Position numbers and translations under genes: made by a program
Shown here: one piece after another, positions 18,331 through 27,269 of the stretch
Numbering within the stretch: the stretch's first letter is position 1
Layout of the letters: each line of letters starts with the position of its first letter
Source of the DNA: Rubinisphaera italica
GTDB taxonomy: Bacteria > Planctomycetota > Planctomycetia > Planctomycetales > Planctomycetaceae
Reading direction: 5' to 3'
NCBI RefSeq assembly: GCF_007859715.1
Contig: NZ_SJPG01000001.1
Span: 496,001-560,000, forward strand
DNA: 64,000 nucleotides
Notes under the pieces: model-generated
The model's input: only the letters and a program-made list of their open reading frames with translations
Told to the model about the DNA's origin: nothing
Database searches by the model: none

Positions 18331-18395
18331 CAAGACGCTCATTGCAAGTCTCTATTTTATAACGACTTACGTCGAGCGTCTTTTTTTGTCCCACT
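18331..18395 (+). terminator. Stem-loop AGACGCTC/GAGCGTCT with T-run
   Basis: AGACGCTC (about 18333) pairs with GAGCGTCT (about 18375-18382), followed by TTTTTTT. It has the shape of an intrinsic terminator placed after the tRNA fragment on the plus strand. It was probably the original tRNA terminator and was carried with the att fragment. Confidence 0.6.
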
Positions 18396-18517
18396 GATTG
18401 GGACAATCAATGGGACAGTTTGGGACTAATTTGCTGATATGTCGCAGCTTGGCAGACTACATATTGCTGAGTCGTTCAGGTTCCTCCAGGTCAAAAGGGA
18501 ATTGGCATGAAACCATT

Positions 18518-19229
18518 TCATGCCAGGGTGATTTCTGGGATAGTCTCATCCATTATTGGGGATGGCTGTTCAGGAGCGGTGCCGAAGTTCAGGCGCTGCA
18601 TATGACGGTGACCATCATCGGCCCGCAAGTGCCGATAGAGCTTGACCATCTCTGAATCCTTGTGTCCGACCCATTCCATGATTTGAGCCTCGGTCACGTT
18701 TTGTCGGAAGGCTTCGCTGACGAAGTAGTGTCGAAAACTATGGAGTCGTCCATGTTCAAATCCGATCTCACCTACAGGGATGGGGAAGCTGGAACTTAAT
18801 GGCTCAAGAATCTGCTTGATCAAATTTCTACGAATCACATCCGGCTTTATTTTGCCACCGAGTGGACCATGAAATACGAGTCCATCGTGATGCATGGGAA
18901 TCTGTTTGAGAATCGTTTTAAAGGTTTCATGGAGTGGGATCGTTCGTCCACGCTTACCTTTGATCGTCCTGACAGAGCCAGCCTGTTTGCGACGTTTACT
19001 TGATCGTTCATCGGTCAGTTGAATGACATTGTTTTCGAGATCAAGGTCTGACCAACGTAGGGAAACAAATTCGCCGATGCGCATGCCGGTTGTTGCCAGG
19101 CCGACGATGACATTTTTCATCCACTCCAGTGAAGGCGTTTTCTGGCAGTGCGACACCATAGCCTCAACTTGTTCCCTGGTATAGCAGTAGGTATCGGATC
19201 CCTGTGCCTTGCTCAGTGATATCCGAAAC
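18518..19229 (-). pseudogene. Tyrosine recombinase (phage-type integrase), 5'-truncated by IS3
   Basis: The catalytic half is intact: Arg in ATTGMRIGEFVSLRW, HSFRH (His-x-x-Arg), WVGHKD (His) and nucleophile Tyr in MVKLYRHLRA. The frame stays open upstream of the first ATG (19159) right to the IS3 terminus at 19230 (FRISLSKAQGSDTYCYTREQ), so the SAM-like N-terminal DNA-binding domain has been removed by the insertion, and no continuation is found beyond the IS. The protein is probably inactive. It lies next to the tRNA-Ser fragment, the usual arrangement of an integrative element end. Confidence 0.85.
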
Positions 19230-19292
19230 TGGACTTCCCCAAGAATAGTGGGCGCCCAAAAGAGAGTGTAAGCTCTCCGAGAGGAGTCGACT

Positions 19293-19607
19293 ATGTCGGG
19301 ATCATCACAGGCTGGAAAACGGACGCGGCGGCGTTATTCTGAAGAGTTTAAGCGGGATGCCGTGGGACTGGTGACCGAGCAGCATTATCCGCTGGCCGAG
19401 GCGGCTCGACGCCTGGATATTCATGTCAGTGTTTTACGCAACTGGAAAGAGAAGTTCATGAGCGGCAAAGAATCGAAGTCCAACGAGAAGTTGTTTGAAT
19501 CCGAACGTGAAGAGTTGCGACAGCTGCGCGAGGAGAATCGTAAGCTGAGAATGGATCGAGAGATTTTAAAAAAAGCAGCAGCCTTTTTCGCGAAGGAAAA
19601 TCAGTGA
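19293..19607 (+). CDS. IS3-family transposase OrfA
   Basis: 104 residues: HTH_Tnp_1 domain (RRRYSEEFKRDAVGLVTEQ ... LAEAARRLDIHVSVLRNWK) and a leucine-rich C-terminal helix (ELRQLREENRKLRMDREIL). It binds the element ends. Near its 3' end an A7 tract (TTTTAAAAAAAGCAGC) is a likely -1 frameshift site producing the OrfAB transposase, as is usual in IS3 elements. Confidence 0.92.
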   Translation: MSGSSQAGKRTRRRYSEEFKRDAVGLVTEQHYPLAEAARRLDIHVSVLRNWKEKFMSGKESKSNEKLFESEREELRQLREENRKLRMDREILKKAAAFFAKENQ

Positions 19608-20473
19608 GATTTACCTTTATTGATGACCATGAAGAAGACTTTGAAGTAGCTCGGATGTGTGAAATCTTCGAGGTTTCCCGGAGTGGATATTACACCTGGA
19701 AGAATCGTCCGATGAGTATACGCCAGGAGAATCAACAGGAGTTGACACAGGCCATGAAGGAGATTCATCAGGAGACACGAGAAGTGTATGGCTCTCCTCG
19801 GATGCATAGAGAATTGCTGGAACGCGGCTATGAGGTCTCAGAGAATACGGTGGCCAAATTGATGAATCAGGCTGGAATTCAGGCAAAAACCAGGAAGAAG
19901 TTCAAAAACACCACGGACTCGAATCATTCCCGGCCCGTGGCTGAGAACCATCTGGATCGTCAGTTTGATGCCGTGACAAAAAGCAATGAAGTTTGGCTGA
20001 GTGACATCACCTGCATCTGGACTGAGGAGGGCTGGTTGTACCTGGCAGCAGTGCTGGATATGTATACGCGCAAAGTTGTAGGCTGGTCGATGGCCGAACG
20101 CATGACCTCAGACCTGGTGGTCAATGCCTTGAGGATGGCAGTGGATCAGGAGGCCGTGTCGAATGCAGACCTCAAAGAATTAACGCTTCACTCAGACCGC
20201 GGGAGTCAGTACGCTAGCGAGGATTATCAACAGGTGTTGACCTCGATGGGAATCACCTGTTCGATGAGCCGGAAAGGGAACTGTTGGGACAACGCTCCCA
20301 TGGAGTCATTTTTTGCGACGTTGAAGAAAGAGCTCGTTCATCATGAGCGATACAAGAAGCGTTCAGAGGCTCGATCGAGCCTGTTTGAATACATCGAAGT
20401 GTTTTATAATCGAGTACGGAAACATTCTGCACTGGGCTATCTGAGCCCTGCGCAGTTTGTACAAGTGACTTAA
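19604..20473 (+). CDS. IS3-family transposase OrfB
   Basis: 289 residues from a GTG that overlaps the OrfA stop (GTGA). HTH_21 region (YGSPRMHRELLERGYEVSENTVAKLM) then an integrase (rve) core with DDE residues: WLSDITCIWT, LHSDRGSQYAS and NCWDNAPMESFFATLKKE. Ends with YNRVRKHSALGYLSPAQF, typical of the family. Full length and apparently intact. Confidence 0.93.
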   Translation: MRFTFIDDHEEDFEVARMCEIFEVSRSGYYTWKNRPMSIRQENQQELTQAMKEIHQETREVYGSPRMHRELLERGYEVSENTVAKLMNQAGIQAKTRKKFKNTTDSNHSRPVAENHLDRQFDAVTKSNEVWLSDITCIWTEEGWLYLAAVLDMYTRKVVGWSMAERMTSDLVVNALRMAVDQEAVSNADLKELTLHSDRGSQYASEDYQQVLTSMGITCSMSRKGNCWDNAPMESFFATLKKELVHHERYKKRSEARSSLFEYIEVFYNRVRKHSALGYLSPAQFVQVT

Positions 20474-20513
20474 CCATTACCCCGCGCCCACTATTCTTGG
20501 GGAAGTCCACAAT

Positions 20514-20672
20514 GAGGAATTGAAAATAAATCATTCAGTCATATTGGATCATTACAAACTCTACGATGAGATATCTGCTTTGATGGCCAAGTATTATACG
20601 CATACATCCCAGATCAGATTGAGTTCGATGGGCAGGGTAGTGGACCCGTTAAGACTAGCTTTCCAAATATAA
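20514..20672 (+). pseudogene. Possible N-terminal scrap related to the 21314 membrane protein
   Basis: The frame directly abutting the IS3 right end reads ILDHYKLYDEISALMAKYY and then stops. It resembles LLEQYKLYVEMADRVSTRRH of the intact gene at 21314. The similarity is short, so this is a tentative remnant. Confidence 0.3.
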
Positions 20673-20812
20673 ATACTAGATATCAATGAGGGGCCTGTCA
20701 GGAGGTTGAGAGTTGAACCCAGTCATTTCTCAGCAATTGAGTGCATAAGTCATTGCGTTGAATATACAGTTCCCTATTGATATTCGTTTCCATGAGTACT
20801 AACGGCAACTGA

Positions 20813-20986
20813 TTCCGGGAGGCAGGGCAATCGCATGAGAATTACTTACAAAAATACTTAAAAAACAGGAGTTTTCGACAGTTCCACTAAAGTTGATGAC
20901 ACGAAATCGCATCTTTTTTGCTAACAATCACACTAAAAACGCTGTATTTACAGAGTTTTCTCATGCGATTGCCCTGTTCCGGGAGG
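20813..20986. mobile_element. ISAs1-derived MITE (154 bp) with 10-bp target duplication
   Basis: Core 20823-20976 has ends CAGGGCAATCGCATGAGAA and its complement, the same termini as the ISAs1-family element at 2750. It is flanked by exact copies of TTCCGGGAGG (20813-20822 and 20977-20986), again 10 bp like the full element. It has no coding capacity, so it would need the ISAs1 transposase in trans. Confidence 0.88.
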
Positions 20987-21313
20987 CGAGTTCCGATTCG
21001 TGCCCACAACAGTATTCCGACTATGTCGCATTCACATAGCAATGGAATTTGTTCATGAAATACTGTGATAAAGACCATGCGATTAATCTCTCTCATCACC
21101 GGCTCAATGATGGAATTGGAAGCGTACAGGTAAGCAGTCGTTTGATTAAGTGTTCTGCGGCGAACTGCTATTGGTAGACGTCACCTAGAGAAGATACGGA
21201 ACGTTGAAAGCATGTTGGCAATTGGGCTACATAATTCTATTCATAACCCTAAATCGATTCCTGTAAATTCAGTTTGAGAAATCAGACTACTTCCCGTAAA
21301 TTAGGCCAAATCA
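20987..21313. other. Intergenic, no gene seen
   Basis: No frame with coding character or clear RNA structure. It contains the upstream region of the membrane protein at 21314. Confidence 0.4.
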
Positions 21314-21859
21314 ATGTCTGAATCCGCCCCAGATCAACCATGCAATCCAAAACATCAAGAGATACAGCATTTATTGCTTGAGCAATACAAACTCTACGTC
21401 GAAATGGCGGATCGTGTCAGCACTCGGCGACATAGCATGCACCTTGCGTTTATAACCTTACACACACTGGTTCTCGCCGCCATTGGCCAGTTGCTTCAAA
21501 GCGACACAGAAGTACGAGCAGGATTGATTTTGCCTTTGCTGTTAGTCGGGATCGGCTTGTGTGTTCTGTGGGTCTTGCTGACTCTATCTTACCGAAGGTT
21601 GAACGAAGCGAAATACAAAGTTGTTGGACTTCTTGAAAAGGAGTTGCCCGCTCAACCATACAGTGTTCTGGAATGGACAATGCTGGGAAAGGGCGGAGAT
21701 TCCGGTCGATATATGACATTGACGCAGATCGAATCGTTTATCCCTGTGTTTTTTATCGTAATATACCTCGCAGCAAGCGTGGTCTTTGTAAAAGAGTCGC
21801 CAAAGCCACATGAGGTGAATCTTCCATCACATGAAACGCGGTCCAATTTCTTAACTTAA
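21314..21859 (+). CDS. Small membrane protein, RipA-like/SLATT-like
   Basis: 181 residues. A soluble N-terminal helix (EIQHLLLEQYKLYVEMADRVSTRRH) is followed by two adjacent membrane helices (LAFITLHTLVLAAIGQLL; LILPLLLVGIGLCVLWVLLTLSY), a cytoplasmic stretch (RRLNEAKYKVVGLLEKELP ... EWTMLGKGGDSGRYMTLTQIE) and a last membrane helix (FIPVFFIVIYLAASVVFV). From memory this matches small proteins annotated as RipA-family octameric membrane proteins, which often occur as lone genes in mobile or defence regions. A membrane-effector role is inference. No strong ribosome-binding site is seen. Confidence 0.55.
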   Translation: MSESAPDQPCNPKHQEIQHLLLEQYKLYVEMADRVSTRRHSMHLAFITLHTLVLAAIGQLLQSDTEVRAGLILPLLLVGIGLCVLWVLLTLSYRRLNEAKYKVVGLLEKELPAQPYSVLEWTMLGKGGDSGRYMTLTQIESFIPVFFIVIYLAASVVFVKESPKPHEVNLPSHETRSNFLT

Positions 21860-22041
21860 TTTCATAGACTACAAGAGGAACGCGGAAACCAACAATGAGA
21901 ACAGCTATTTGAAATAGCATGAAATACCAGCTGAAATTCGTCAAATTGCACTTACAAATCAATGCGTAAACCCTGCAAAACTTCCCGATCACTTTTGACG
22001 GTTCTGGACTTCAAGCGATTGATAGATACTGGTATTTCAGC

Positions 22042-22150
22042 GGCTCGCATCATAGTAGTTGTCTTTCAATTCGGCCGGAATCGCTTCCCAATAATGCTCC
22101 TGTTTGATCTGAAGGTAGTATGAAATGATCAAAGAAGAATTGTTAATCAG
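22042..22150 (-). pseudogene. 34-codon C-terminal remnant of unknown protein
   Basis: A minus-strand frame reading [20 protein letters not shown], then [11 protein letters not shown] and a stop, joins out of frame with the shared toxin segment at 22151. It could be the end of an old tip or immunity gene. Nothing is recognised. Confidence 0.3.
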
Positions 22151-22405
22151 AATGTTTCGACCGTTAAACCGGCATAGTCGTAAGCCGCTTGGGAGTAGCC
22201 TTCGATGCCGTACTTGACCTGCTGGAACTGCTGCTGGACTTCGGCCAGTTTGATCGTCTGCTGATGCTGGGCATCGGTGATCCCCAAATCAAACCCCGCT
22301 TTCAAATTCAGCCGATCCACTTCTTGCTGATGATTAATCGTCGCCTGAGCCAGAGTGTTAGTCGTCCAGGCCTGATCCCGGCTGGAGGAGGCGGTCAGAT
22401 TTGCA
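22151..22405 (-). repeat. Fragment of shared toxin segment (copy D)
   Basis: About 255 bp nearly identical to 35502-35755 of the giant gene (translating to [19 protein letters not shown] ... [17 protein letters not shown]). Only this piece is kept; it stops abruptly at both sides. It marks the remains of another exchanged or deleted cassette. Confidence 0.8.
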
Positions 22406-22409
22406 GGGA

Positions 22410-22643
22410 TTTCAAGACGGATTAAGCATGTCCACAAGAAACGTGGACATGGCGACCGGTTGTCTTCGTTTGTTGCATGAGAACGTGTCGAAGTGGATCT
22501 ATTTCTCGTCGTCGTAGACTTTAAGTTTTACGGTTCCGGTTGGCTATTTGGGTTGTTGGATGTCAATTAAAGCCAGAAACTGCAGGGTGGATTCATCTTA
22601 TCTCTCTGAGAATCAAACGACAAAATCGGGCGGGCCACCCACC
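22410..22643. repeat. Cassette-boundary repeat R1
   Basis: About 234 bp parallel to 27024-27256: both start TTCAAGACGGATTAAGCATG, share ACTTTAAGTTTT, GGTTGGCTATTTGGGTTGTT and CAATTAAAGCCAGAAA, and end GGGCCACCC. The palindrome seen in the other copies is degenerate here. It lies just 3' of the immunity gene that ends at 22656. Confidence 0.75.
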
Positions 22644-22655
22644 GTGGTCGATTAC

Positions 22656-23027
22656 TCACTCTGCAGCAAACGGAGTCTGCCATTGCAGTGCATTTTCACC
22701 GGCGAGAATATCGTATGCAGCTATGGTTAGTTTTTCCATATAGTAGATTGTTGCTTTACTTGCGTTACTTTGCACAAGTGCATCGTGACATGAATTACTG
22801 AAGTTAAGCATAGTTCCGCAGTGGAAAGCCACTTCGCGTGCTATGGAATCGTTATCACTAGTTGATTTCCAAATGATCTTCATCGCTTCTAGTAATTTTT
22901 CATTTTCTGAGACGCTTGGCTCTTTCCCTAACCGCATTAACCAATAAGGTCCTTCATCTGCAGTATTTGCAAAACTCAAATAATCAATGGCCTCATCAAG
23001 ATTCATATTATTGATCGAATTATTCAT
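22656..23027 (-). CDS. Putative immunity protein of cassette 3
   Basis: 123 residues, all-helical appearance (LDEAIDYLSFANTADEGPYW ... EKLLEAMKIIWKS), no signal or membrane segment, so it should be cytoplasmic. Its ATG (23027) overlaps the toxin-tip stop in an ATGA junction, and AAGGAA lies about 9 nt upstream. This gene order (toxin tip, then small coupled gene) is the hallmark of toxin/immunity pairs in polymorphic toxin systems. No known immunity family is recognised; the role is inferred from position. Confidence 0.65.
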   Translation of the reverse strand: MNNSINNMNLDEAIDYLSFANTADEGPYWLMRLGKEPSVSENEKLLEAMKIIWKSTSDNDSIAREVAFHCGTMLNFSNSCHDALVQSNASKATIYYMEKLTIAAYDILAGENALQWQTPFAAE

Positions 23028-23148
23028 GGCTTTGTTCCTTCATAAAGAATAGCCCTAGCTCCTAGACGACCTTGATATTCTGTTCTTGGCGACTCGCCGA
23101 TTATTCGAACATTAATAAATCCAGCTTGTTCCATGAGTTGCTTAATAT
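23024..23148 (-). pseudogene. 3' end of cassette 3 toxin, severed by IS30
   Basis: After removing 23149-24251 (IS30 plus one TAT copy) the toxin frame from 26922 continues here and reads FSSASLRN then IKQLMEQAGFINVRIIGESP and GARAILYEGTKP, ending TGA at 23024. The total becomes 931 residues. The restored tip (LKSGGKGQFSSASLRN ... AGFINVRI) resembles the end of a Rossmann-type methyltransferase fold, but this is only an impression. Confidence 0.7.
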
Positions 23149-24248
23149 GGTGGATTCAATTTTGAAATGCACGGGTTGATGGAAAAAGAGTGACATTCGT
23201 GAGATGGTTTGTTTTGACCAAACGACCATCAATCCTACTAAGAAGAAATCACGAATGTCACACACGCATCTTACTGCTGAGGAACGTGATTCCATAGCGC
23301 ACATGCACGCCCTGGGACACTCTCGAATAGAAATTGCGCGCGAGTTATCCCGAGACCCCAGCACGATCTCCCGAGAACTGCGGCGGAATTCGGATGCGAC
23401 CGGGAAGTATTTCGCCGGGAAAGCCGACCGCAAAGCGCGACGGCGTCGACAACTCTGCAAACTCCCCTGGAAACTCAACCACGCTCCGCTCAAAGAATTC
23501 CTGCTCGATAAGTTGTCTCTCAAGTGGTCGCCGGAACAGATTGCAGGTCAACTCTTGCGACTGCATCCTCGGGAGGCCAGAATGCGAATATCCATTGAGA
23601 CGATTTACGCCTGGATCAAAGCAAACAAAAAGCAGGGCGGCAACATCTACAGGCAGCTGCGTCAATCGAGAAAGAAACGCCGCAAACGCTACGGCACAGG
23701 GATCTCCAGACGATGCGACCCGACCAAAAAGCCAATGGATCAGCGACCGGTTTCTGCACGCAATCGTTCGCGGATCGGGCACTGGGAATCGGATACCATC
23801 GAGGGTCAAAAGGGGACCGGCTACATTGTCACGCATGTCGAACGCAAGACCGGCTATCTTGTGGCGAGCTATCTGCCGGACAAGAAAGCATCGACGTTGA
23901 ACGCGGCTTCGGTGTTTGCGTTTGAGGGGTTGCCATCGTCATTGATTCGAACTTTGACGACGGACAACGGGAGTGAGTTTTCGGGTCATCGAGAGTTGGA
24001 GCAAGCCCTGCATTGTGCGATCTATTTTGCTCCGGCTCGCCAGCCGTGGCAACGCGGCCAGAATGAGAACACCAACGGGCTTCTGCGGCAATACTTCCTG
24101 AAGGGGAGCGATTTCCGTAAACTGAAAGCCGAGGATATTCAAGCGGCTGTGATGGAGTTGAACAACCGGCCTCGCAAAAAGTACCAATTCAAATCACCAC
24201 ACGAACTGTTCGAACCCAAAACCCGTGCATTTCAAAATTGAATCCACC
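23149..24248 (+). mobile_element. IS30-family insertion sequence, copy 1 (1,100 bp)
   Basis: Ends GGTGGATTCAATTTTGAAAT and its complement, and a 3-bp target duplication TAT (23146-23148, 24249-24251). The protein and all overlapping frames are identical to copy 2 at 42808-43907, so the two moved recently. Inserted opposite to the toxin gene it interrupts. Confidence 0.95.
23204..24241 (+). CDS. IS30-family transposase (copy 1)
   Basis: 345 residues; the ATG of MSHTHLTAEERDSIAHMHAL at 23258 may be the true start. HTH region HSRIEIARELSRDPSTISRELRRN, then a DDE core: GHWESDTIEGQKGTGYIVT (Asp), LTTDNGSEFSGHRELE (Asp) and QRGQNENTNGLLRQYFLKG (Glu), the classical IS30 signature, ending NNRPRKKYQFKSPHELF. 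Intact length. Confidence 0.95.
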   Translation: MVCFDQTTINPTKKKSRMSHTHLTAEERDSIAHMHALGHSRIEIARELSRDPSTISRELRRNSDATGKYFAGKADRKARRRRQLCKLPWKLNHAPLKEFLLDKLSLKWSPEQIAGQLLRLHPREARMRISIETIYAWIKANKKQGGNIYRQLRQSRKKRRKRYGTGISRRCDPTKKPMDQRPVSARNRSRIGHWESDTIEGQKGTGYIVTHVERKTGYLVASYLPDKKASTLNAASVFAFEGLPSSLIRTLTTDNGSEFSGHRELEQALHCAIYFAPARQPWQRGQNENTNGLLRQYFLKGSDFRKLKAEDIQAAVMELNNRPRKKYQFKSPHELFEPKTRAFQN

Positions 24249-26922
24249 TATTTCTCAGAGAAGCTGATGAAAATTGCCCTTTACCACCAGACTTTAGCTT
24301 GTCAAACCCATTTTGAATTACAGATCTCGCAAGGTTTGAGTCTCCAGGTATCCGATGAAACATCACAGTAGAGAAGTGACCGTCTGGAATATTGGAAAGA
24401 TCGGTGGCGTCATCATAATTTGTACCGCCTGTGAGATTACTACCATCGAGGTCGTCCGGTTCGATATTATTGTGCAATACATTCGGTCCATCGAGTTCAC
24501 CACCACTTCCCATGTTCAATGTGTCGTAGTCGTCGTAATCATTATGATTCGATTGATTTCCTGTTGGTAGGAACGGATTATTAGGATTACCTCCATTCCC
24601 ACCCTGATTCTGCCCAGCCTGAAATCCTCCGTTTGCATTACCATTTCCGTTGGCTTGGGCGTCGCCTGGTATTTCTCCGCCATTGCCATTTGCTTCTGGA
24701 ACATTGTTTGCGGTATTCGTGCTAGTGTCAACGTTGGCAGTAGATTCACCGACGGTGATTGGTTTGGCGATTGTGGTTGTGGGGAGATTTTCTCCAAGGC
24801 GGCTACCCAGTCTGCTGCCGCCGTCGATTGCTTTGTCCATGGCTTTTTCGATCAGGACAGAAGCGATTTTTTCAGCGAGGACTTTGGCAGCCTCGTCGAG
24901 CATTTCTTCTGTGTAGGCGTCTCGAATCTCGTAATAGGCTTCGAGAACTTCCGCAAAGATTTCAGCTGCGTCTTTGATGGATAGTCCGATAGTCACGACA
25001 CCACCAACACCTGTGGCCGAGCCAGCGGCTCGCAGGAGAATGTCGCGAATCAACTCCTGAGCAAATCCCTGAATGAATTCGGCAGAGAAGATTCCTGAGC
25101 CCTGTGTGCCGAGTTCATCCTCAATGTAGCCTTCATCAATCGCAATTCCTAAAGCGTTATAGAACTTGTCTTCCAGTGACATCTCGCCGACATAGTCTCC
25201 GCCCTGCCAATCGAAATTGCCCGGGTTTTCCAGTTGATTACGCAGACTTTCTTCCTGCCTTTGTTTCTCCGCCAGTGACTCCTCGTAATAGTCAATCTCG
25301 CTTTGAATTTCTGAGACATCCCGATGCCCCCAACCTGTCCAGGAATTCTGAGCCCCTTCAAGTTCGTCATACAGTTCTTCAAGCTTGTTCTGGATTGAAG
25401 TTTGGGCTAAATAGTTGTCCTGTAACTCCAATTGCAGTGCATATTGTTCCTCATTCGTCAGCCCATTGGAGTTACGAGGGTCACTTATCGGAATATTGTT
25501 TTCAGGTTGATTCTCAGGGATATTCGGTCGAGTCGGAGCATTGGGGATTGTATTGTCCTGTGTATCGACAAGTTTTTCCTGATCAAAATCGATCGGAGCA
25601 ACTTCATCCCCGTTACTCAAGTAATAAGTGGATTCCGTTCGAGAAGGTTGACCAAAAGGATCGATCGAATAGTGTCGATCTTCCCTGATTCCTAGAAAAT
25701 TTCCATTGCTGTCATATAGTTCATAGATTTTAACTAAATCCGGTTCACCATTTGATGAACCTGTGACAGCAGCAGTCCCGGCATTTGAGCCACCCCCAGC
25801 GACTGCTGAACGCTGCCATTGTTGGGCCGCTCCAAAATCAACACTTCCAATCTGGCTCCCGTCTTGTTGGTTGGTTTGCTGGTTGCTTAGGTTACCAGTC
25901 CAATTGACGTTTTGAACCCCATTGATTTGGGCGCTCGAGGTTCCCAGATTGCCGAGGGGGTTGTTGGCGTTGAAGGATTGGCCCCGTTTCTGGCCGGCTT
26001 GCTGGGAGGCGAGGTCGTAGGGGGAGAAGGCATCTTCGGAGGAACCTCCCTCATAGTTGGCGTTGCCGATCCCTGAGCCGAAGGTGTTGCCGAGGTTCAG
26101 GTTGCCGTTGAAGTTGCCGTCATCGAGATCGTTTTCGAATTTGGTCGGATCTCCGGTGTCGCTGTAGTTAACTCCGGTTGGTAGGTCGACGGTGACGTTC
26201 TCGTACGGATCGTAATCACCCGGTTCATATTCGTAGTCGCCGTTTTCGAGCAGTTGCTGCTGAGTGATGGCCTCACTGGCCTGCTGAGCCGAGCGGTCGG
26301 TTCGGAGGGTTTTCCAGGCGGATTCCCGTTCAACAGCATAGTCCCGCTCGGCGGCGTTCTCAGCCTGTTTTTTCGCGAGCAGTTGGGTCTGTTCGATTTC
26401 GATGTAGTCGGCCTGGGCCTCGGCGTTCTGGGCGGCTTGTTTGTGCCAGGGGGTGGGAGCGGAGGTTGTCCAGGCTGCGGTTTCCTGGGCGTAGGTGTCG
26501 GCTTCGAGTTTGTTGAAGGTGGAGCGGACGAGGGCTCGGGTATCGGAGGCGGTGCGGTTGGCGTCGGCCAGGGCTTGCTGATAGATCCGATTCACTTCGG
26601 CCAGATCGGCTTCGGCGGTTTGATGGATTCCGCTGAGGTTGGTCACATAATTGAGTCGGGCGGTGGACTGGGTCTGGTCGCTATCCCGCCAGGCCTGCTT
26701 GACCGAATTGCGGTAGACGGTATCGCGATTGGGTTCGTAAGTGATCGGATTGCCGTATTCGTCCTCGTAGGTTTCGACCGTTAAACCGGCATAGTCGTAA
26801 GCCGACTGCGAGTAGCCTTCGATGCCGTACTTGACCTGCTGGAACTGCTGCTGGACTTCGGCCAGTTTGGTCGTCTGCTGATGCTGGGCATCGGTGATCC
26901 CCAAATCAAACCCGGCTTTCAA
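24232..26922 (-). CDS. Orphan polymorphic-toxin cassette 3, interrupted by IS30
   Basis: 896 codons; the last few (R-W-I-Q-F) come from IS30. The frame opens at an internal Met of the shared segment (copy C), with no promoter, signal or N-terminal module, so it is a silent tail. Layout: shared helical rod (1-240), conserved linker with NGVQNVNWTGNLSNQQTNQQ (about 340), a second helical stretch (about 480-570), QGFAQELIRDILLRAAGSAT, an Asn/Gly-rich linker (about 740-800) and the start of the tip. With the IS removed it is 931 residues and ends coupled to the immunity gene at 23027. It has no Hint domain. As an orphan it could donate its tip to the giant gene by recombination through the shared segment. 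Confidence 0.8.
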   Translation of the reverse strand: MKAGFDLGITDAQHQQTTKLAEVQQQFQQVKYGIEGYSQSAYDYAGLTVETYEDEYGNPITYEPNRDTVYRNSVKQAWRDSDQTQSTARLNYVTNLSGIHQTAEADLAEVNRIYQQALADANRTASDTRALVRSTFNKLEADTYAQETAAWTTSAPTPWHKQAAQNAEAQADYIEIEQTQLLAKKQAENAAERDYAVERESAWKTLRTDRSAQQASEAITQQQLLENGDYEYEPGDYDPYENVTVDLPTGVNYSDTGDPTKFENDLDDGNFNGNLNLGNTFGSGIGNANYEGGSSEDAFSPYDLASQQAGQKRGQSFNANNPLGNLGTSSAQINGVQNVNWTGNLSNQQTNQQDGSQIGSVDFGAAQQWQRSAVAGGGSNAGTAAVTGSSNGEPDLVKIYELYDSNGNFLGIREDRHYSIDPFGQPSRTESTYYLSNGDEVAPIDFDQEKLVDTQDNTIPNAPTRPNIPENQPENNIPISDPRNSNGLTNEEQYALQLELQDNYLAQTSIQNKLEELYDELEGAQNSWTGWGHRDVSEIQSEIDYYEESLAEKQRQEESLRNQLENPGNFDWQGGDYVGEMSLEDKFYNALGIAIDEGYIEDELGTQGSGIFSAEFIQGFAQELIRDILLRAAGSATGVGGVVTIGLSIKDAAEIFAEVLEAYYEIRDAYTEEMLDEAAKVLAEKIASVLIEKAMDKAIDGGSRLGSRLGENLPTTTIAKPITVGESTANVDTSTNTANNVPEANGNGGEIPGDAQANGNGNANGGFQAGQNQGGNGGNPNNPFLPTGNQSNHNDYDDYDTLNMGSGGELDGPNVLHNNIEPDDLDGSNLTGGTNYDDATDLSNIPDGHFSTVMFHRIPGDSNLARSVIQNGFDKLKSGGKGQFSSASLRNRWIQF

Positions 26923-27004
26923 ATTCAGCCGATCGACTTCCTGCTGATGATTAATCGTCGCCTGAGCCAGAGCGTAAGTTGTCCAGGCCTGATCACGGCT
27001 GGAA
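25830..27004 (-). repeat. Shared toxin segment, copy C
   Basis: Over 26335-27004 nearly identical in DNA to 35068-35740 of the giant gene. Over 25830-26300 nearly identical instead to 32290-32754 of cassette 1, while the giant gene is diverged there. Copy C therefore bridges the two other copies. Confidence 0.85.
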
Positions 27005-27023
27005 GAGGCCAGTTCGCCAGGGT

Positions 27024-27256
27024 TTCAAGACGGATTAAGCATGTCCACAATAAACATGAACATGGAAACCGGTTACCCTCGTTTGTAGCACGAGAACGTG
27101 ACGGAGGGAATCTGTTTCATGTCGTCGTAGACTTTAAGTTTTGCTGTTCAGGTTGGCTATTTGGGTTGTTGGAAGTCAATTAAAGCCAGAAAACGCATGG
27201 TGGTTTCATCTTGTTGCTCCGCAACCCAACCGACAAAGTCAGTTGGGCCACCCGCG
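27024..27256. repeat. Cassette-boundary repeat R2 with palindrome
   Basis: Parallel to R1. Contains CCCAACCGAC-AAA-GTCAGTTGGG (27225-27247), a near-perfect hairpin, followed by CCACCCGCG. It separates the 5' end of cassette 3 from an IS5-type fragment. Confidence 0.8.
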
Positions 27257-27269
27257 TCAACCTGATTGA

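Larger units (their letters stand above)
19230..20509 (+). mobile_element. IS3-family insertion sequence (1,280 bp)
   Basis: Perfect 26-bp terminal inverted repeats starting TGGACTTCCCCAAGAATAG. Two overlapping genes (orfA, orfB). No short target duplication is visible (AAC on the left, CAA on the right), and the truncated integrase does not resume on the right, so a deletion accompanied or followed insertion. Confidence 0.93.
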
